This document shows, piece by piece, positions 46,748 to 54,848 of a stretch of DNA of 64,000 bases. The DNA lies in assembly GCF_018131015.1 (NCBI RefSeq), contig NZ_JAFCJJ010000004.1, forward strand, positions 124,001-188,000, written 5' to 3'. This DNA is from Bradyrhizobium diazoefficiens (GTDB lineage Bacteria; Pseudomonadota; Alphaproteobacteria; Rhizobiales; Xanthobacteraceae). Each line of letters starts with the position of its first letter. Position 1 is the stretch's first letter. The position numbers were made by a program, and so were the translations under genes. The notes below the pieces were generated by a model. It made no database searches, was not told the origin of the DNA, and saw only the letters and a program-made list of their open reading frames with translations.

Positions 46748-47580
46748 GCCGCCGCCTCGGCGATCGCGCGGCGCAAGACCGCAACGTGGATGTGCCGATC
46801 GGCGGCGTTCGTCACCCCGGCCTTCGCCAGCATGGCATCGGCGATCCGCGCGTCGAACTGCCGATGGAAATCGGCGGTCACGCGTCCTCCGAACAGGGGC
46901 GCGGCGTCATGAAGCACAATCGGGGGCGCCGCGATCGCGCCGACCACGACCCGCGCGCCGGTGCTCTCGGGATCGATCAGCACGGCGGCGATGGCATGGG
47001 CGAATTCGCCGGGCTTGCGGCAGGCCTTGACGTAGCCCCAGCGCGCGGCAGGCCGCATGACCGGCACGCGCACGGCCTCGACGATCTCGGCCTCCTGCAG
47101 CGCCGATTCCAGCGCGCCCGTGATGAAGTCCTCGATTGCAAGCTCGCGCAGGCCCCGTGTGCTGCGCAGCCTGATCTTCGCGCCGAGCGCCGGGAGCGCG
47201 CAAACCCAGTCCGCGGCGGGGTCGGCGTGACTGAGCGAGCCCCCGATCGTGCCGCGATTGCGCACGGCGCGATAGGCGATGGAAGCGGCCACGCGCCGCA
47301 TCGCGCCACGCGTGACGTCGGGAATGCGGCCATCCTCGATGTCGGCGTGGGTGACGCAGGCGCCGATCACGAGTTCGTCGCCGCCGCGGTCCACCTGCTT
47401 CAATTCGGCGAGCCCCGCGATGTCGACGAGCAACTCCGGCCGAACCAGGCGCAGATTGAGCATCGGGCCGAGCGACTGGCCGCCGGCGATGATCCTGGTC
47501 GATCCCCTGGCCCCGGCCATCAGGGCAAGCGCCGCCTTCAGGTCCGACGGCCGTTCATAGGCAAAGGCCGCGGCCTTCAT
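46744..47580 (-). CDS. FAD-binding (CoxM-type) subunit of a molybdenum hydroxylase
   Basis: A 278-residue protein with the two FAD-binding segments of the xanthine dehydrogenase/CO dehydrogenase medium subunit: RIIAGGQSLGPMLNLRLVRP and RNRGTIGGSLSHADPAADW. It passes electrons between the [2Fe-2S] subunit and an external acceptor. It overlaps both neighbours by 4 bp (ATGA), which shows tight coupling. Confidence 0.93.
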   Translation of the reverse strand: MKAAAFAYERPSDLKAALALMAGARGSTRIIAGGQSLGPMLNLRLVRPELLVDIAGLAELKQVDRGGDELVIGACVTHADIEDGRIPDVTRGAMRRVAASIAYRAVRNRGTIGGSLSHADPAADWVCALPALGAKIRLRSTRGLRELAIEDFITGALESALQEAEIVEAVRVPVMRPAARWGYVKACRKPGEFAHAIAAVLIDPESTGARVVVGAIAAPPIVLHDAAPLFGGRVTADFHRQFDARIADAMLAKAGVTNAADRHIHVAVLRRAIAEAAA

Positions 47581-49955
47581 GCGGCCGGTCCTTCCGCCTC
47601 ACGGGCGGCAAGAATCGCCTCGACGATACGGCGCGCCGAGATCGGCGAGCGCAGGAGTTCGACGCCGAGCGGGCGCAGGGCATCATTCACGGCATTGGTG
47701 ATCGCTGCCGGCGGCGCGATCGCGCCACCTTCGCCGATGCCCTTCACGCCGAACATCGTGTAGGGCGACGCCGTCTGCATGTGATCGAGACGGGGCTCGG
47801 GTATTTCTGTCGGCCCCGGAAGCAGATAATCGGCCAACGTCGTCGCCAGTGGTTGGCCTTCGGCATCAAATGGCATCTCCTCGTACAGCGCCGTGCCGAT
47901 CCCCTGCGCTAACCCGCCATAGATCTGACCGTCGACGATCATCGGATTGACCAGCACGCCGCCGTCCTCGACGATGACGTAATCCAGTAACTCTATGTCG
48001 CCGAGATCGGGATCGACGGCGACGATCACGGCATGCACGGCATAGCTGAACGTGCCGCTGTCGCGCTGCGGCTTGTATCCGCTGGTCGCCTCCAGGCCCC
48101 CGGGATTGACGTCGGGCGGCAGCTCGTGTGGCCGCCGGTACCAGGTATGGGCGATCTCGGCGAGGCCGATGCTGCTGTTCGGCCCGCACACGCGGCCGTC
48201 GCGCAGCGAAACCGATGCCGGATCGAGCTGCAGCAGCTTCGCACCGATGTGTTTCGCGCGCCCGGCGATCGCTTCGCAAGCCGTCCCCACCGCGCCGCCG
48301 GCCATCACCATCGAACGCGACCCCCAGGTGCCGGTGGAGTAGGGTGTGAGTGCGGTGTCGCCATGAACGACGCGCACCTTGGCGGTATCGATGCCGAGAA
48401 TCTCGTGCGCGACCTGGGCCAGCGTGGTTTCAAGGCCCTGGCCATGCGAATGCACGCCGACCCTGATTTCAAGTCCGCCATCCGGGGTCATGCGCGCGGT
48501 GGCCTGCTCGTGTCCGGGCACCATCGGAATGCCCCAACCGGCATAGACCGAGGTGCCGTGCGCCGCCTGCTCGCAATAGACGGAGAGGCCGACGCCGATC
48601 AGTCGCCCGTCCGGCTCCTTCCTTCGCTGACGCTCGCGCACGGCGGCGATGTCGATCGCGGCCAGAGCGCGCCGCATGGCTTCCGGATAGTTGCCGCTGT
48701 CGAAATGCTTTTTCGTGATGTTGTCGAACGGCATCTCCTCGGGACCGACGAGATTGCGCAGCCGTACCTCCGCGGGCTCCAGCCCCGCCTCCGCCGCCAC
48801 TGCATCGAGCATGATTTCGAGCGCGAAGCAGACGCCGGTCCGCGCGACGCCGCGATAGGGCAGGATCGGGCATTTGTTGGTCGCCGCCGAAAACGTGCGG
48901 CAGCGATAGGCCGGCATGCGGTAGGGGCCCGGCAGGATGCTCGCAACCTGCGCCGCTTCGAGGCAGGCGGAGAAGGGATAAGAGGAATAAGCGCCGGAAT
49001 CGACGGTGGCTTCGCAGTCGATGCCGCGCAGCCGGCCGTCGCGATCGGCGTAAACGGTGATGTTGTAGTAGTGCTCCCGGCAATTGGCGCTTGCGCTCAG
49101 ATGCTCGTACCGGTCCTCGATCCAGCGGACGGTGAGTCCCTTCTCCAGCGCGAGCCAGGACAGGCAGACTTCCTCGGGCAGCAGGATTCCCTTATGGCCG
49201 AAGCCACCGCCGATGTCGGGGGAGATGATGCGGATGCGGCCCTGTTCGATGCCAAGGCAATCCGACAGGCCGTTGCGCACGATATGCGGCATCTGGGCGC
49301 CGGTATACAGCGTGAGCTGGTCGAGCCGGTGATCGAAGGTGGCTACCACGCCTCGTCCTTCGAGCGGTGACATGCACTGCCGCGCGGTCGATATTTCCCG
49401 CGTCACCTTGATCGGCGCATCGAGCGCGGGAGTGATGTCGACCTCGAACACGCTTTCGAGGAAGACATTGTCGCCCCAGTGATCATGGACGAGCGCGGAG
49501 CCGGCCTCGCGGGCCCTGCGCATATCATACACCGCAGGCAGAGGTTCGAGGTCCAGCGTGACGGAGGCGGCGATATCTTCGGCTTCGGCGCGCGTCGGAG
49601 CCGCACACATGGCGACGAGCTCGCCGACGTGCCGCACCTTGCCGGTCGCGAGCACGGGCTGCTCGGAGATCTTGAAGCCGGGTAAGCCCGACACGGCGCG
49701 GATGGGCTTCACGCCAAAAAGGTCCGCCGCCGTAAATACGAGGCCGGAATAGCGCTCCGGGACATGAATCGCCTTGATGCGCCCATGCGCCAGCGGGCTG
49801 CGAACGAAGGCAACATCCCGCAGGCCCGGCAGCCTGATGTCGGCCACGTATTGGCCGCGCCCCCGCATGAAGCGGTCATCTTCCTTGCGTGGCAGTCGCG
49901 CGCCCACGCCTTGATCCGGCGTGCTCGAAGAAGATAACCGCTCCACCTCGGACAT
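47577..49955 (-). CDS. Molybdopterin-binding large subunit of a xanthine dehydrogenase-family hydroxylase
   Basis: A 792-residue catalytic subunit. PDIGGGFGHKGILLPEE is the Mo-cofactor loop, PYRGVARTGVCFALE lies where CO dehydrogenases carry AYxCSFR, and GVKGIGEGGAIAPPAAI contains the conserved catalytic Glu. The Cu-binding Cys motif of CO dehydrogenase is missing, so CO is not the likely substrate; hydroxylation of an N-heterocycle or aldehyde is more plausible. It follows the amidohydrolase gene by 32 bp in a four-gene operon. Confidence 0.93.
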   Translation of the reverse strand: MSEVERLSSSSTPDQGVGARLPRKEDDRFMRGRGQYVADIRLPGLRDVAFVRSPLAHGRIKAIHVPERYSGLVFTAADLFGVKPIRAVSGLPGFKISEQPVLATGKVRHVGELVAMCAAPTRAEAEDIAASVTLDLEPLPAVYDMRRAREAGSALVHDHWGDNVFLESVFEVDITPALDAPIKVTREISTARQCMSPLEGRGVVATFDHRLDQLTLYTGAQMPHIVRNGLSDCLGIEQGRIRIISPDIGGGFGHKGILLPEEVCLSWLALEKGLTVRWIEDRYEHLSASANCREHYYNITVYADRDGRLRGIDCEATVDSGAYSSYPFSACLEAAQVASILPGPYRMPAYRCRTFSAATNKCPILPYRGVARTGVCFALEIMLDAVAAEAGLEPAEVRLRNLVGPEEMPFDNITKKHFDSGNYPEAMRRALAAIDIAAVRERQRRKEPDGRLIGVGLSVYCEQAAHGTSVYAGWGIPMVPGHEQATARMTPDGGLEIRVGVHSHGQGLETTLAQVAHEILGIDTAKVRVVHGDTALTPYSTGTWGSRSMVMAGGAVGTACEAIAGRAKHIGAKLLQLDPASVSLRDGRVCGPNSSIGLAEIAHTWYRRPHELPPDVNPGGLEATSGYKPQRDSGTFSYAVHAVIVAVDPDLGDIELLDYVIVEDGGVLVNPMIVDGQIYGGLAQGIGTALYEEMPFDAEGQPLATTLADYLLPGPTEIPEPRLDHMQTASPYTMFGVKGIGEGGAIAPPAAITNAVNDALRPLGVELLRSPISARRIVEAILAAREAEGPAA

Positions 49956-49987
49956 CCGGCTCGCCGCCTCTATCTGAACAGGCGATG

Positions 49988-51265
49988 TCAGGCTGCCACC
50001 GCCTGGGGCAGGATGGCAGCCACCGCATCGTGACGCTGGCCCGCGCGCAGACAGAACACCGGCTGCAGCAACCGGTCCGCGACCACCTCGGTCTTCTCAT
50101 TGTCGCGCAGGATGTAGCGGCCGGGTTTCTCGGTGAGCACGCTTACATCGGCGTCCATGCCGGCCTTGAGGGCGCCGATGCGGTCGGAAAGGCCCAGCAT
50201 CTCGGCCGGATGCGAAGTCACCATCGGCACGACCTGCTCCAGCGAAAGTCCGAGCGCCATCATCGAACTCATCGCCTGCACCAGGCTGAATTTCGCCTGG
50301 CCTGCGAAGGGGTGATTTTCGTCATCGGCATGCTCTTCGGGCGTTCCGGCCGGCGCGGGCACATGCGTGTTGTAACCGTGGATGTCGGCGCCAAGCGTGG
50401 TCGGAACGATGCCCGAGGCGATCGCCTTCCGGGCGAGACGATAGGAGAAGTGGCTGCCGTGGCCGACATCGACCCGCAGCCCGCGGTCGAGCGCCGCCTG
50501 GATCACCGGATGGACCTCGCCTTCGCGATTGATGAAGCCGCCGGGGTGGCGCGTGAAGGGATGCGCCAGGATATCACCGGACCGGAGCAAGGGGATCACT
50601 CGCTCCAGAATCGTGTCGACATCTTCTCCATTGGTGCCGCTCTGCGGCAGGCCCCAGAGCTGGCCGAAATGCACATAGACCGGCAGATCGGCACGTCGAC
50701 CTATCTCCGCGGCCATTTCAATGACACGGATGCCCCAGCGTGCAAATCCGCCGATTTCGGCGTGCGCCTTGATGCCGCGAACGAGGTCGCGGTTGGCGAG
50801 GGCTGCCTTCACCGTCGCGTCAATGTCGACGCAATCAGGCCGGTAGAGGTTCGGATAATAGTGTCCTTCAAGACCGCCAACCAGATATGCGGAGATGAAG
50901 GCATAGGTGCGTGACTGCGACTTCTCGGCGACGAAGTGCCGGAAGCCGGGCAGTGTCATGCACGAAGGTCCGCCCTGGTCGACCAGCGTCGTGACGCCGG
51001 ATTGCACGCCGACCATGTCGGCGTTCATGCCAAAGCGGCCGGTGACATATTGATAGACATGAGCGTGGGTATCGATCAGCCCGGGGAGGACGATCTGGCC
51101 CGTCACATCGACGACCTCCCGGGCGCTGCTCGGCAGGATGTCCGACTGCACAACGGCGATCTTGCCATTGCGGATAGCAACGTCCTTCAGGCCGTCGACA
51201 CCGGAAGCCGGATCGATCACGCGGCCTCCGCGCAAAAGCAGATCGAAGCTGGTGGTAACCGACAT
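49988..51265 (-). CDS. Amidohydrolase/deacetylase family metallohydrolase
   Basis: A 425-residue dihydroorotase/deacetylase-like amidohydrolase. The metal ligands are DTHAHVYQ (H67, H69), the Lys of VRGIKAHAEIGG (likely carboxylated), YVHFGQL and the GHGSHFS region, with a late Asp in LGADIHGYNTH. It probably opens a cyclic amide or removes an acyl group. GAGGAG precedes ATG 51265. It leads the molybdenum hydroxylase operon and diverges from marR; a palindromic operator lies 48 bp upstream. Confidence 0.88.
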   Translation of the reverse strand: MSVTTSFDLLLRGGRVIDPASGVDGLKDVAIRNGKIAVVQSDILPSSAREVVDVTGQIVLPGLIDTHAHVYQYVTGRFGMNADMVGVQSGVTTLVDQGGPSCMTLPGFRHFVAEKSQSRTYAFISAYLVGGLEGHYYPNLYRPDCVDIDATVKAALANRDLVRGIKAHAEIGGFARWGIRVIEMAAEIGRRADLPVYVHFGQLWGLPQSGTNGEDVDTILERVIPLLRSGDILAHPFTRHPGGFINREGEVHPVIQAALDRGLRVDVGHGSHFSYRLARKAIASGIVPTTLGADIHGYNTHVPAPAGTPEEHADDENHPFAGQAKFSLVQAMSSMMALGLSLEQVVPMVTSHPAEMLGLSDRIGALKAGMDADVSVLTEKPGRYILRDNEKTEVVADRLLQPVFCLRAGQRHDAVAAILPQAVAA

Positions 51266-51312
51266 GTTCGGTCTCCTCTCCCGGCGCGCGATGCGGTGGG
51301 CAGCGAACCAAG

Positions 51313-51330
51313 TACGAAGCATGCTTCGTA
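51313..51330. promoter_or_regulatory. 18-bp perfect palindrome, candidate operator 1
   Basis: TACGAAGCATGCTTCGTA is its own reverse complement. It lies between the divergent amidohydrolase and marR starts (48 bp and 79 bp away). The core CGAAGCATGCTTCG recurs at 52000-52017. Confidence 0.7.
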
Positions 51331-51339
51331 TTTTCTTAC

Positions 51340-51355
51340 ACCAATATACGTGCCA
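51340..51355 (-). promoter_or_regulatory. Weak sigma-54-like promoter for the amidohydrolase operon
   Basis: The minus strand reads TGGCACG-TATA-TTGGT. The -24 half is perfect, but the invariant -12 GC is GG. The predicted start (about 51329) would overlap the palindrome at 51313-51330. Confidence 0.3.
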
Positions 51356-51409
51356 TAGACAGCTTCAAATTCATGCAGCGCGGTATCGGCCGCGCCGGGA
51401 AACGACGTG

Positions 51410-51892
51410 ATGGCCGGAACACGCACGAAGATCAGAACCAAGTGGCCGCTCGAGGAGAGGCCGGGTTACCTCATCAGGCGATTGCATCAGATCCACGTTG
51501 CCTTGTTCCAGGAAAGGTGCGCGGCATTCGATGTCACGCCGTTGCAGTACAGCTTGCTTACCGCTCTTGCGAAGCGGGGCACCGCCGACCAGACAACCCT
51601 GGCTGCGGATATTGCCCTGGATCGCACCACGACCACGGGCGCGCTCAAGCGATTGCAATCGCGTCGCTTTGTCGATCGCACTGTCGCCCGCCATGACCGC
51701 CGGTCGCAGACTTGCCGGCTGACCAAGGCAGGTGCCGCACTGCTGCGCAAAATGGATGCATCGGCCAGGGCGGCCCATCTAGAGACCGTGGCCGCCCTGA
51801 GCAAGGCGGACCAGAAGCGCTTCATTGCCATGATGCAGAGGATTGTGGCGGCGCGCTCCGCCTCGGCGGGCGCGACGACAGGGTCCGATTGA
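51410..51892 (+). CDS. MarR family transcriptional regulator
   Basis: A 160-residue winged-helix repressor. The recognition region is TPLQYSLLTALAKRGTADQTTLAADIALDRTTTTGALKRLQSRRFVDRTVARHDRRSQTCRLTKAG, with the wing Asp-Arg-Arg (HDRRS). MarR proteins bind short palindromes; the 18-bp palindromes on both sides of this gene are natural candidates. It could control the molybdenum hydroxylase operon, the plus-strand transporter operon, or both. An in-frame GTG is one codon upstream. Confidence 0.9.
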   Translation: MAGTRTKIRTKWPLEERPGYLIRRLHQIHVALFQERCAAFDVTPLQYSLLTALAKRGTADQTTLAADIALDRTTTTGALKRLQSRRFVDRTVARHDRRSQTCRLTKAGAALLRKMDASARAAHLETVAALSKADQKRFIAMMQRIVAARSASAGATTGSD

Positions 51893-51999
51893 TCCACCTG
51901 CAGCGCGGGCCGGTTTGCGACCATTATCTGTGCAATCTGCCTCAAAAACGGCCGTCGAGGATAGCCGAATGCCGCGTCTTAAAAGCCCGTCCGGATGAT

Positions 52000-52017
52000 T
52001 GCGAAGCATGCTTCGCA
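52000..52017. promoter_or_regulatory. 18-bp perfect palindrome, candidate operator 2
   Basis: TGCGAAGCATGCTTCGCA is its own reverse complement and shares a 14-bp core with the site at 51313-51330. It lies about 157-174 bp before the predicted sigma-54 start site, a usual distance for an enhancer-binding site. Confidence 0.7.
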
Positions 52018-52147
52018 TCGTCGATTTGCTTTAATGTTGCTTCAGGGACGATTTGTCTCATGATCCGCCTGCGTTTGGGCGGAATGATTTGGCTTGAGCA
52101 GCCTGGAGGCCGGACCTTCGAGGCCGCGGCATCGGTCGATACCGATC

Positions 52148-52163
52148 TGGCATGTCCCTTGCT
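52148..52163 (+). promoter_or_regulatory. Sigma-54 (RpoN) promoter
   Basis: TGGCATGTCCCTTGCT matches the -24/-12 consensus TGGCAYR-N4-TTGCW completely, with GG and GC exactly 10 bp apart. The predicted start is near 52174, directly before the riboswitch aptamer. Confidence 0.8.
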
Positions 52164-52178
52164 CCAATTCTCATCATT

Positions 52179-52289
52179 GAGTTGGTGGCTAGGGTTCCGC
52201 ATCGCATCGCGATGGCTGGTCCAAGAGCTGCCGCCTGTGCGGGAGAAATCCGCAAGGGACACGGCGGGATAAAATCCCGGGAGACCTCA
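52179..52289 (+). ncRNA. Guanidine-I (ykkC) riboswitch
   Basis: The conserved ykkC blocks appear in order. CTAGGGTTCCG is at 52189-52199, a hairpin CATCGC-ATC-GCGATG follows, then GGCTGGTCCAAGAGC, a variable TGCGG/CCGCA stem, and ACACGGCGGGATAAAATCCCGGGAGA to the end. The ACACGG...CCCGGGAGA segment fits the guanidine-binding subtype better than the PRPP or ppGpp subtypes. P1 can form between GAG..GGT and ACCTC. The downstream operon holds DUF1989 genes related to guanidine breakdown, which supports guanidine as the ligand. Confidence 0.82.
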
Positions 52290-52298
52290 GTAGCCAGG

Positions 52299-52322
52299 AT
52301 TGGCACTCGGGTCGGTGCCAAT
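52299..52322 (+). terminator. Hairpin after the riboswitch, possible expression platform
   Basis: ATTGGCAC-N8-GTGCCAAT forms a perfect 8-bp stem, with GGTTTTG about 10 nt later. The weak T stretch makes termination uncertain, but its place just behind the aptamer fits an expression platform. Confidence 0.5.
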
Positions 52323-52460
52323 TCCAGGGTTTTGACAAACCGGTGCGGAGTTGGCGATGAACTGTCTCGAACCGCGACCCAAGGCAGCTCCTGTTGCCGC
52401 GTCGCTCCTCCGCAAATCGACAATTGGCGACGGCTGCGGCTTCTCCGGGAGGCCCGACTA

Positions 52461-53294
52461 ATGTCGATTGCCTCGGAAGCGATTGCGCGGCGTTTCGGTG
52501 ATGGCGGTCCCTCAGGCGAGGGCGCCGAGGACAATGATCTGATCTGTCGCGTCCTGTCGCGCAAGACCGTGCGTCGCTATTCCGACAAGATGCCCGCCGA
52601 CGAGCTGCTCGACCTGCTCGTCGCTTGCGCGCTGAGCGCGTCGACGAAGTCGGATTTCCAGCAGGCATCGATCCTGCGGGTCCGTGATGCGGTGAAGCGC
52701 GCCGCCATCGGCGCCCTGTTTCCGAACATGCCATGGATCGGCATTGCCCCGGTGTTCTTTGTTTTTCTCGGGGACGCAAGGCGACTGCAGCGCATCAGCG
52801 AGGTTCGGGGCAAGCCGGTTGAGAACGGGACGCTCGAGGGTTTCTTCAATGCGAGCATCGATGCGGCGCTGGCGATGCAGACCATGATCCTGTGCGCGGA
52901 ATCGGCCGGGCTCGGCGTTTGCCCGATCAGCGTCATCCGCAACGAGATCGACAAGGTCGCAAGCGTTCTCGGCCTGCCGGATCTCGTCTTTCCCGTTGCG
53001 GGGCTCTGTCTCGGTTATCCGCAAGGAGAGGGTCATGTGAGCCTGCGCCTGCCGCGCAGCGTGACCACCCATAGTGATGGTTACGATGATGGCGCGCTTG
53101 GCGCCGGCGTCGACGATTACGACCGCAGGCGGCATGCGTTGCACGCGATCCCGAAGGAACAGCATCGGTCCAACGCCGAGTTCGGCGAAGCCTCGTTCTA
53201 TGGCTGGTCGGAGGACAAGGCTCGCCAGGCGGCCAAGGCCGAGGGGGCGGCGTTCCCACCTTATCTGCGCGCACACGGATTCAGCTTCGATTGA
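52461..53294 (+). CDS. Nitroreductase-family NAD(P)H:FMN oxidoreductase
   Basis: A 277-residue protein with the flavin-binding start LSRKTVRRYSDKMPADELLDLLVACALSASTKSDFQ and GLGVCPISVIRNEIDKVASVLGLPDLVFPVAGLCLGYP, typical of FRP/NfsA-type nitroreductases. It probably reduces an unknown N-containing or carbonyl substrate with FMN. ATG 52461 has GGGAGG upstream. It is the first gene after the riboswitch and sigma-54 promoter, followed 23 bp later by the transporter genes. Confidence 0.88.
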   Translation: MSIASEAIARRFGDGGPSGEGAEDNDLICRVLSRKTVRRYSDKMPADELLDLLVACALSASTKSDFQQASILRVRDAVKRAAIGALFPNMPWIGIAPVFFVFLGDARRLQRISEVRGKPVENGTLEGFFNASIDAALAMQTMILCAESAGLGVCPISVIRNEIDKVASVLGLPDLVFPVAGLCLGYPQGEGHVSLRLPRSVTTHSDGYDDGALGAGVDDYDRRRHALHAIPKEQHRSNAEFGEASFYGWSEDKARQAAKAEGAAFPPYLRAHGFSFD

Positions 53295-53317
53295 TATGCC
53301 AACGAAAGGGGAGACTT

Positions 53318-54178
53318 ATGATGACGACCTGTTCGCTCGCTCGTTCCAATCGGCACTCACGACGCCTGACGCTCGGCATAGTCGCCGTGATGCTTGCCCT
53401 GCCAGCGCTCGCAGGCAGCGCTAGGGCAGGCAGCCTCGATGAAATCAAGAAGCGTGGCCTGATCGTGGCGACCGAGGACGATTTCCGCCCCTTCGAGTTC
53501 GTCAAGGACGGCAAGCCGACCGGCTTCGATAACGAGTTGATCGAGGACTTGCACAAATACGCACCCTTTGAGATCAAGCAGCAGATCCTGCCCTGGACCG
53601 GAATCCTTGCCGGTGTCAGCACCGGCAAATACGACGTCGCCATTACGGCTGCGATTATCACCAAGGAGCGCAGAAAGTCGCTGGATTTCACCAGCCCGAT
53701 CGCCGACGCCACCCATTTTTATGTCAAGCGCAAGGACGACAAGAGTATCGCCTCTATCAAGGACCTGAACGGCAAGACGGTCGGCGTTCAAGCCGGCAGC
53801 GCGCTGCTAGGCCGGCTTCCTGAACTGAGTACGATGCTGGAGAAGGAGGGCGGCAAGATGGGGAAGGTGGTCGAGTACACCTCCTACCCCGAAGCCTATC
53901 AGGATCTGGCACTCGGCCGGGTCGACTACGTCGTCAACACCATCATCAACCTGCAGACACTCGTTGCCGAGAAGCCGGCCGTCTTTGAACTCGGACAGGC
54001 CGTATCCGGCAAATCGTTTCCCGCCTGGGCGGTTGCCAAGGGAAACACGGAGTTGCTGGAATTCCTGAACGGCTTCATCGCCAAGGAAAAGGAGAGCGGC
54101 CGGTTTGCCGAATTGCAGAAGAAGTGGTTCGGCCAGGCCTTTCCCGATCTGCCGGTAGCCTTCGAACCCGAGTTCTGA
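53318..54178 (+). CDS. Polar amino-acid type ABC transporter substrate-binding protein
   Basis: A 286-residue SBP family 3 protein with a signal peptide (LGIVAVMLALPALAGSARA). The mature protein begins SLDEIKKRGLIVATEDDFRPFEFVKDGKPTGFDNELIEDLHKYAP, and ALGRVDYVVNTIINLQTLV is the second lobe. The ligand is unknown; given the guanidine riboswitch, a guanidino or N-rich compound is a reasonable guess. GGGGAGA precedes the tandem ATG. Confidence 0.9.
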   Translation: MMTTCSLARSNRHSRRLTLGIVAVMLALPALAGSARAGSLDEIKKRGLIVATEDDFRPFEFVKDGKPTGFDNELIEDLHKYAPFEIKQQILPWTGILAGVSTGKYDVAITAAIITKERRKSLDFTSPIADATHFYVKRKDDKSIASIKDLNGKTVGVQAGSALLGRLPELSTMLEKEGGKMGKVVEYTSYPEAYQDLALGRVDYVVNTIINLQTLVAEKPAVFELGQAVSGKSFPAWAVAKGNTELLEFLNGFIAKEKESGRFAELQKKWFGQAFPDLPVAFEPEF

Positions 54179-54200
54179 CGTCCCGCAAGGCTGATCGGCC

Positions 54201-54848
54201 ATGACCGGTGGGGATATTCTGGCCATCCTTCAGGGTGCCGTCGTGACGGTAACGCTGTCGCTGACGGGCATCCTGATAGGCCTGCCGATTGGGCTGTCGC
54301 TCGCGGTGCTCCGCTGGGCCGACGTGCCGGTCGTCGCCCGGATCGTCACGGTGTATGTCAGCATCCTGCGCGCGACGCCGCTCGTCACGCTGCTGCTCCT
54401 GCTGTTCTTTGCGCTTCCCAACATCGGAATCGCGATCGGCCCGATCTCGGCTGCCATCCTCGCGTTGGTCATGAACACCGCGGCTTTTAATTGCGAGGTC
54501 TGGCGCGCGTCGCTGATGAATTTCCCCAGGGATCAATACGAAGCGGCGCAATCGGTCGGCATGGGCGCAGGCCTGCGCTTTCGCCGCATCGTGCTGCCGC
54601 AGATCGTGCGCTCCAGCCTGCCGGGCCTTGTCAACGAGATGTCGCTCCTGATCAAGGTGACGCCGGTGCTTGCCGTGGTCGGCGTCGTCGACATCACGCG
54701 TGCGGCCGTGAGGATCGGCGCAGAGACCTACGATCCGCTGCCGCCCTTCCTGGTCGCGGTGGCGCTTTACGCGCCCATCGTATTTGTTCTGGTCTCGCTG
54801 CAGCGCTGGATCGAGCGGAGGCAGGCCATGGCCGAGGCAGCGGCATGA
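54201..54848 (+). CDS. ABC transporter permease (His/Glu/Gln type)
   Basis: A 215-residue inner-membrane permease with five or so helices and the EAA loop region FPRDQYEAAQSVGMGAGLRFRRIVLPQIVRSSLPGL. It pairs with the next permease, whose ATG overlaps its TGA. Confidence 0.9.
   Translation: MTGGDILAILQGAVVTVTLSLTGILIGLPIGLSLAVLRWADVPVVARIVTVYVSILRATPLVTLLLLLFFALPNIGIAIGPISAAILALVMNTAAFNCEVWRASLMNFPRDQYEAAQSVGMGAGLRFRRIVLPQIVRSSLPGLVNEMSLLIKVTPVLAVVGVVDITRAAVRIGAETYDPLPPFLVAVALYAPIVFVLVSLQRWIERRQAMAEAAA

Larger units (their letters stand above)
51893..52460. other. 568-bp regulatory region and leader before the nitroreductase operon
   Basis: Without a convincing gene. In order it holds a palindrome (52000-52017), a sigma-54 promoter (52148-52163), a ykkC-like riboswitch (52179-52289) and a strong hairpin (52299-52322) before the ATG at 52461. 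Confidence 0.8.

Noticed and set aside
47577..49955. Carbon monoxide dehydrogenase large subunit
   Set aside because: The AYxCSFR copper-binding loop is missing.
52179..52289. PRPP or ppGpp subtype of the ykkC class
   Set aside because: The 3' block ACACGGCGGGATAAAATCCCGGGAGA fits the guanidine subtype; the other subtypes have altered 3' blocks. A covariance scan would settle it.
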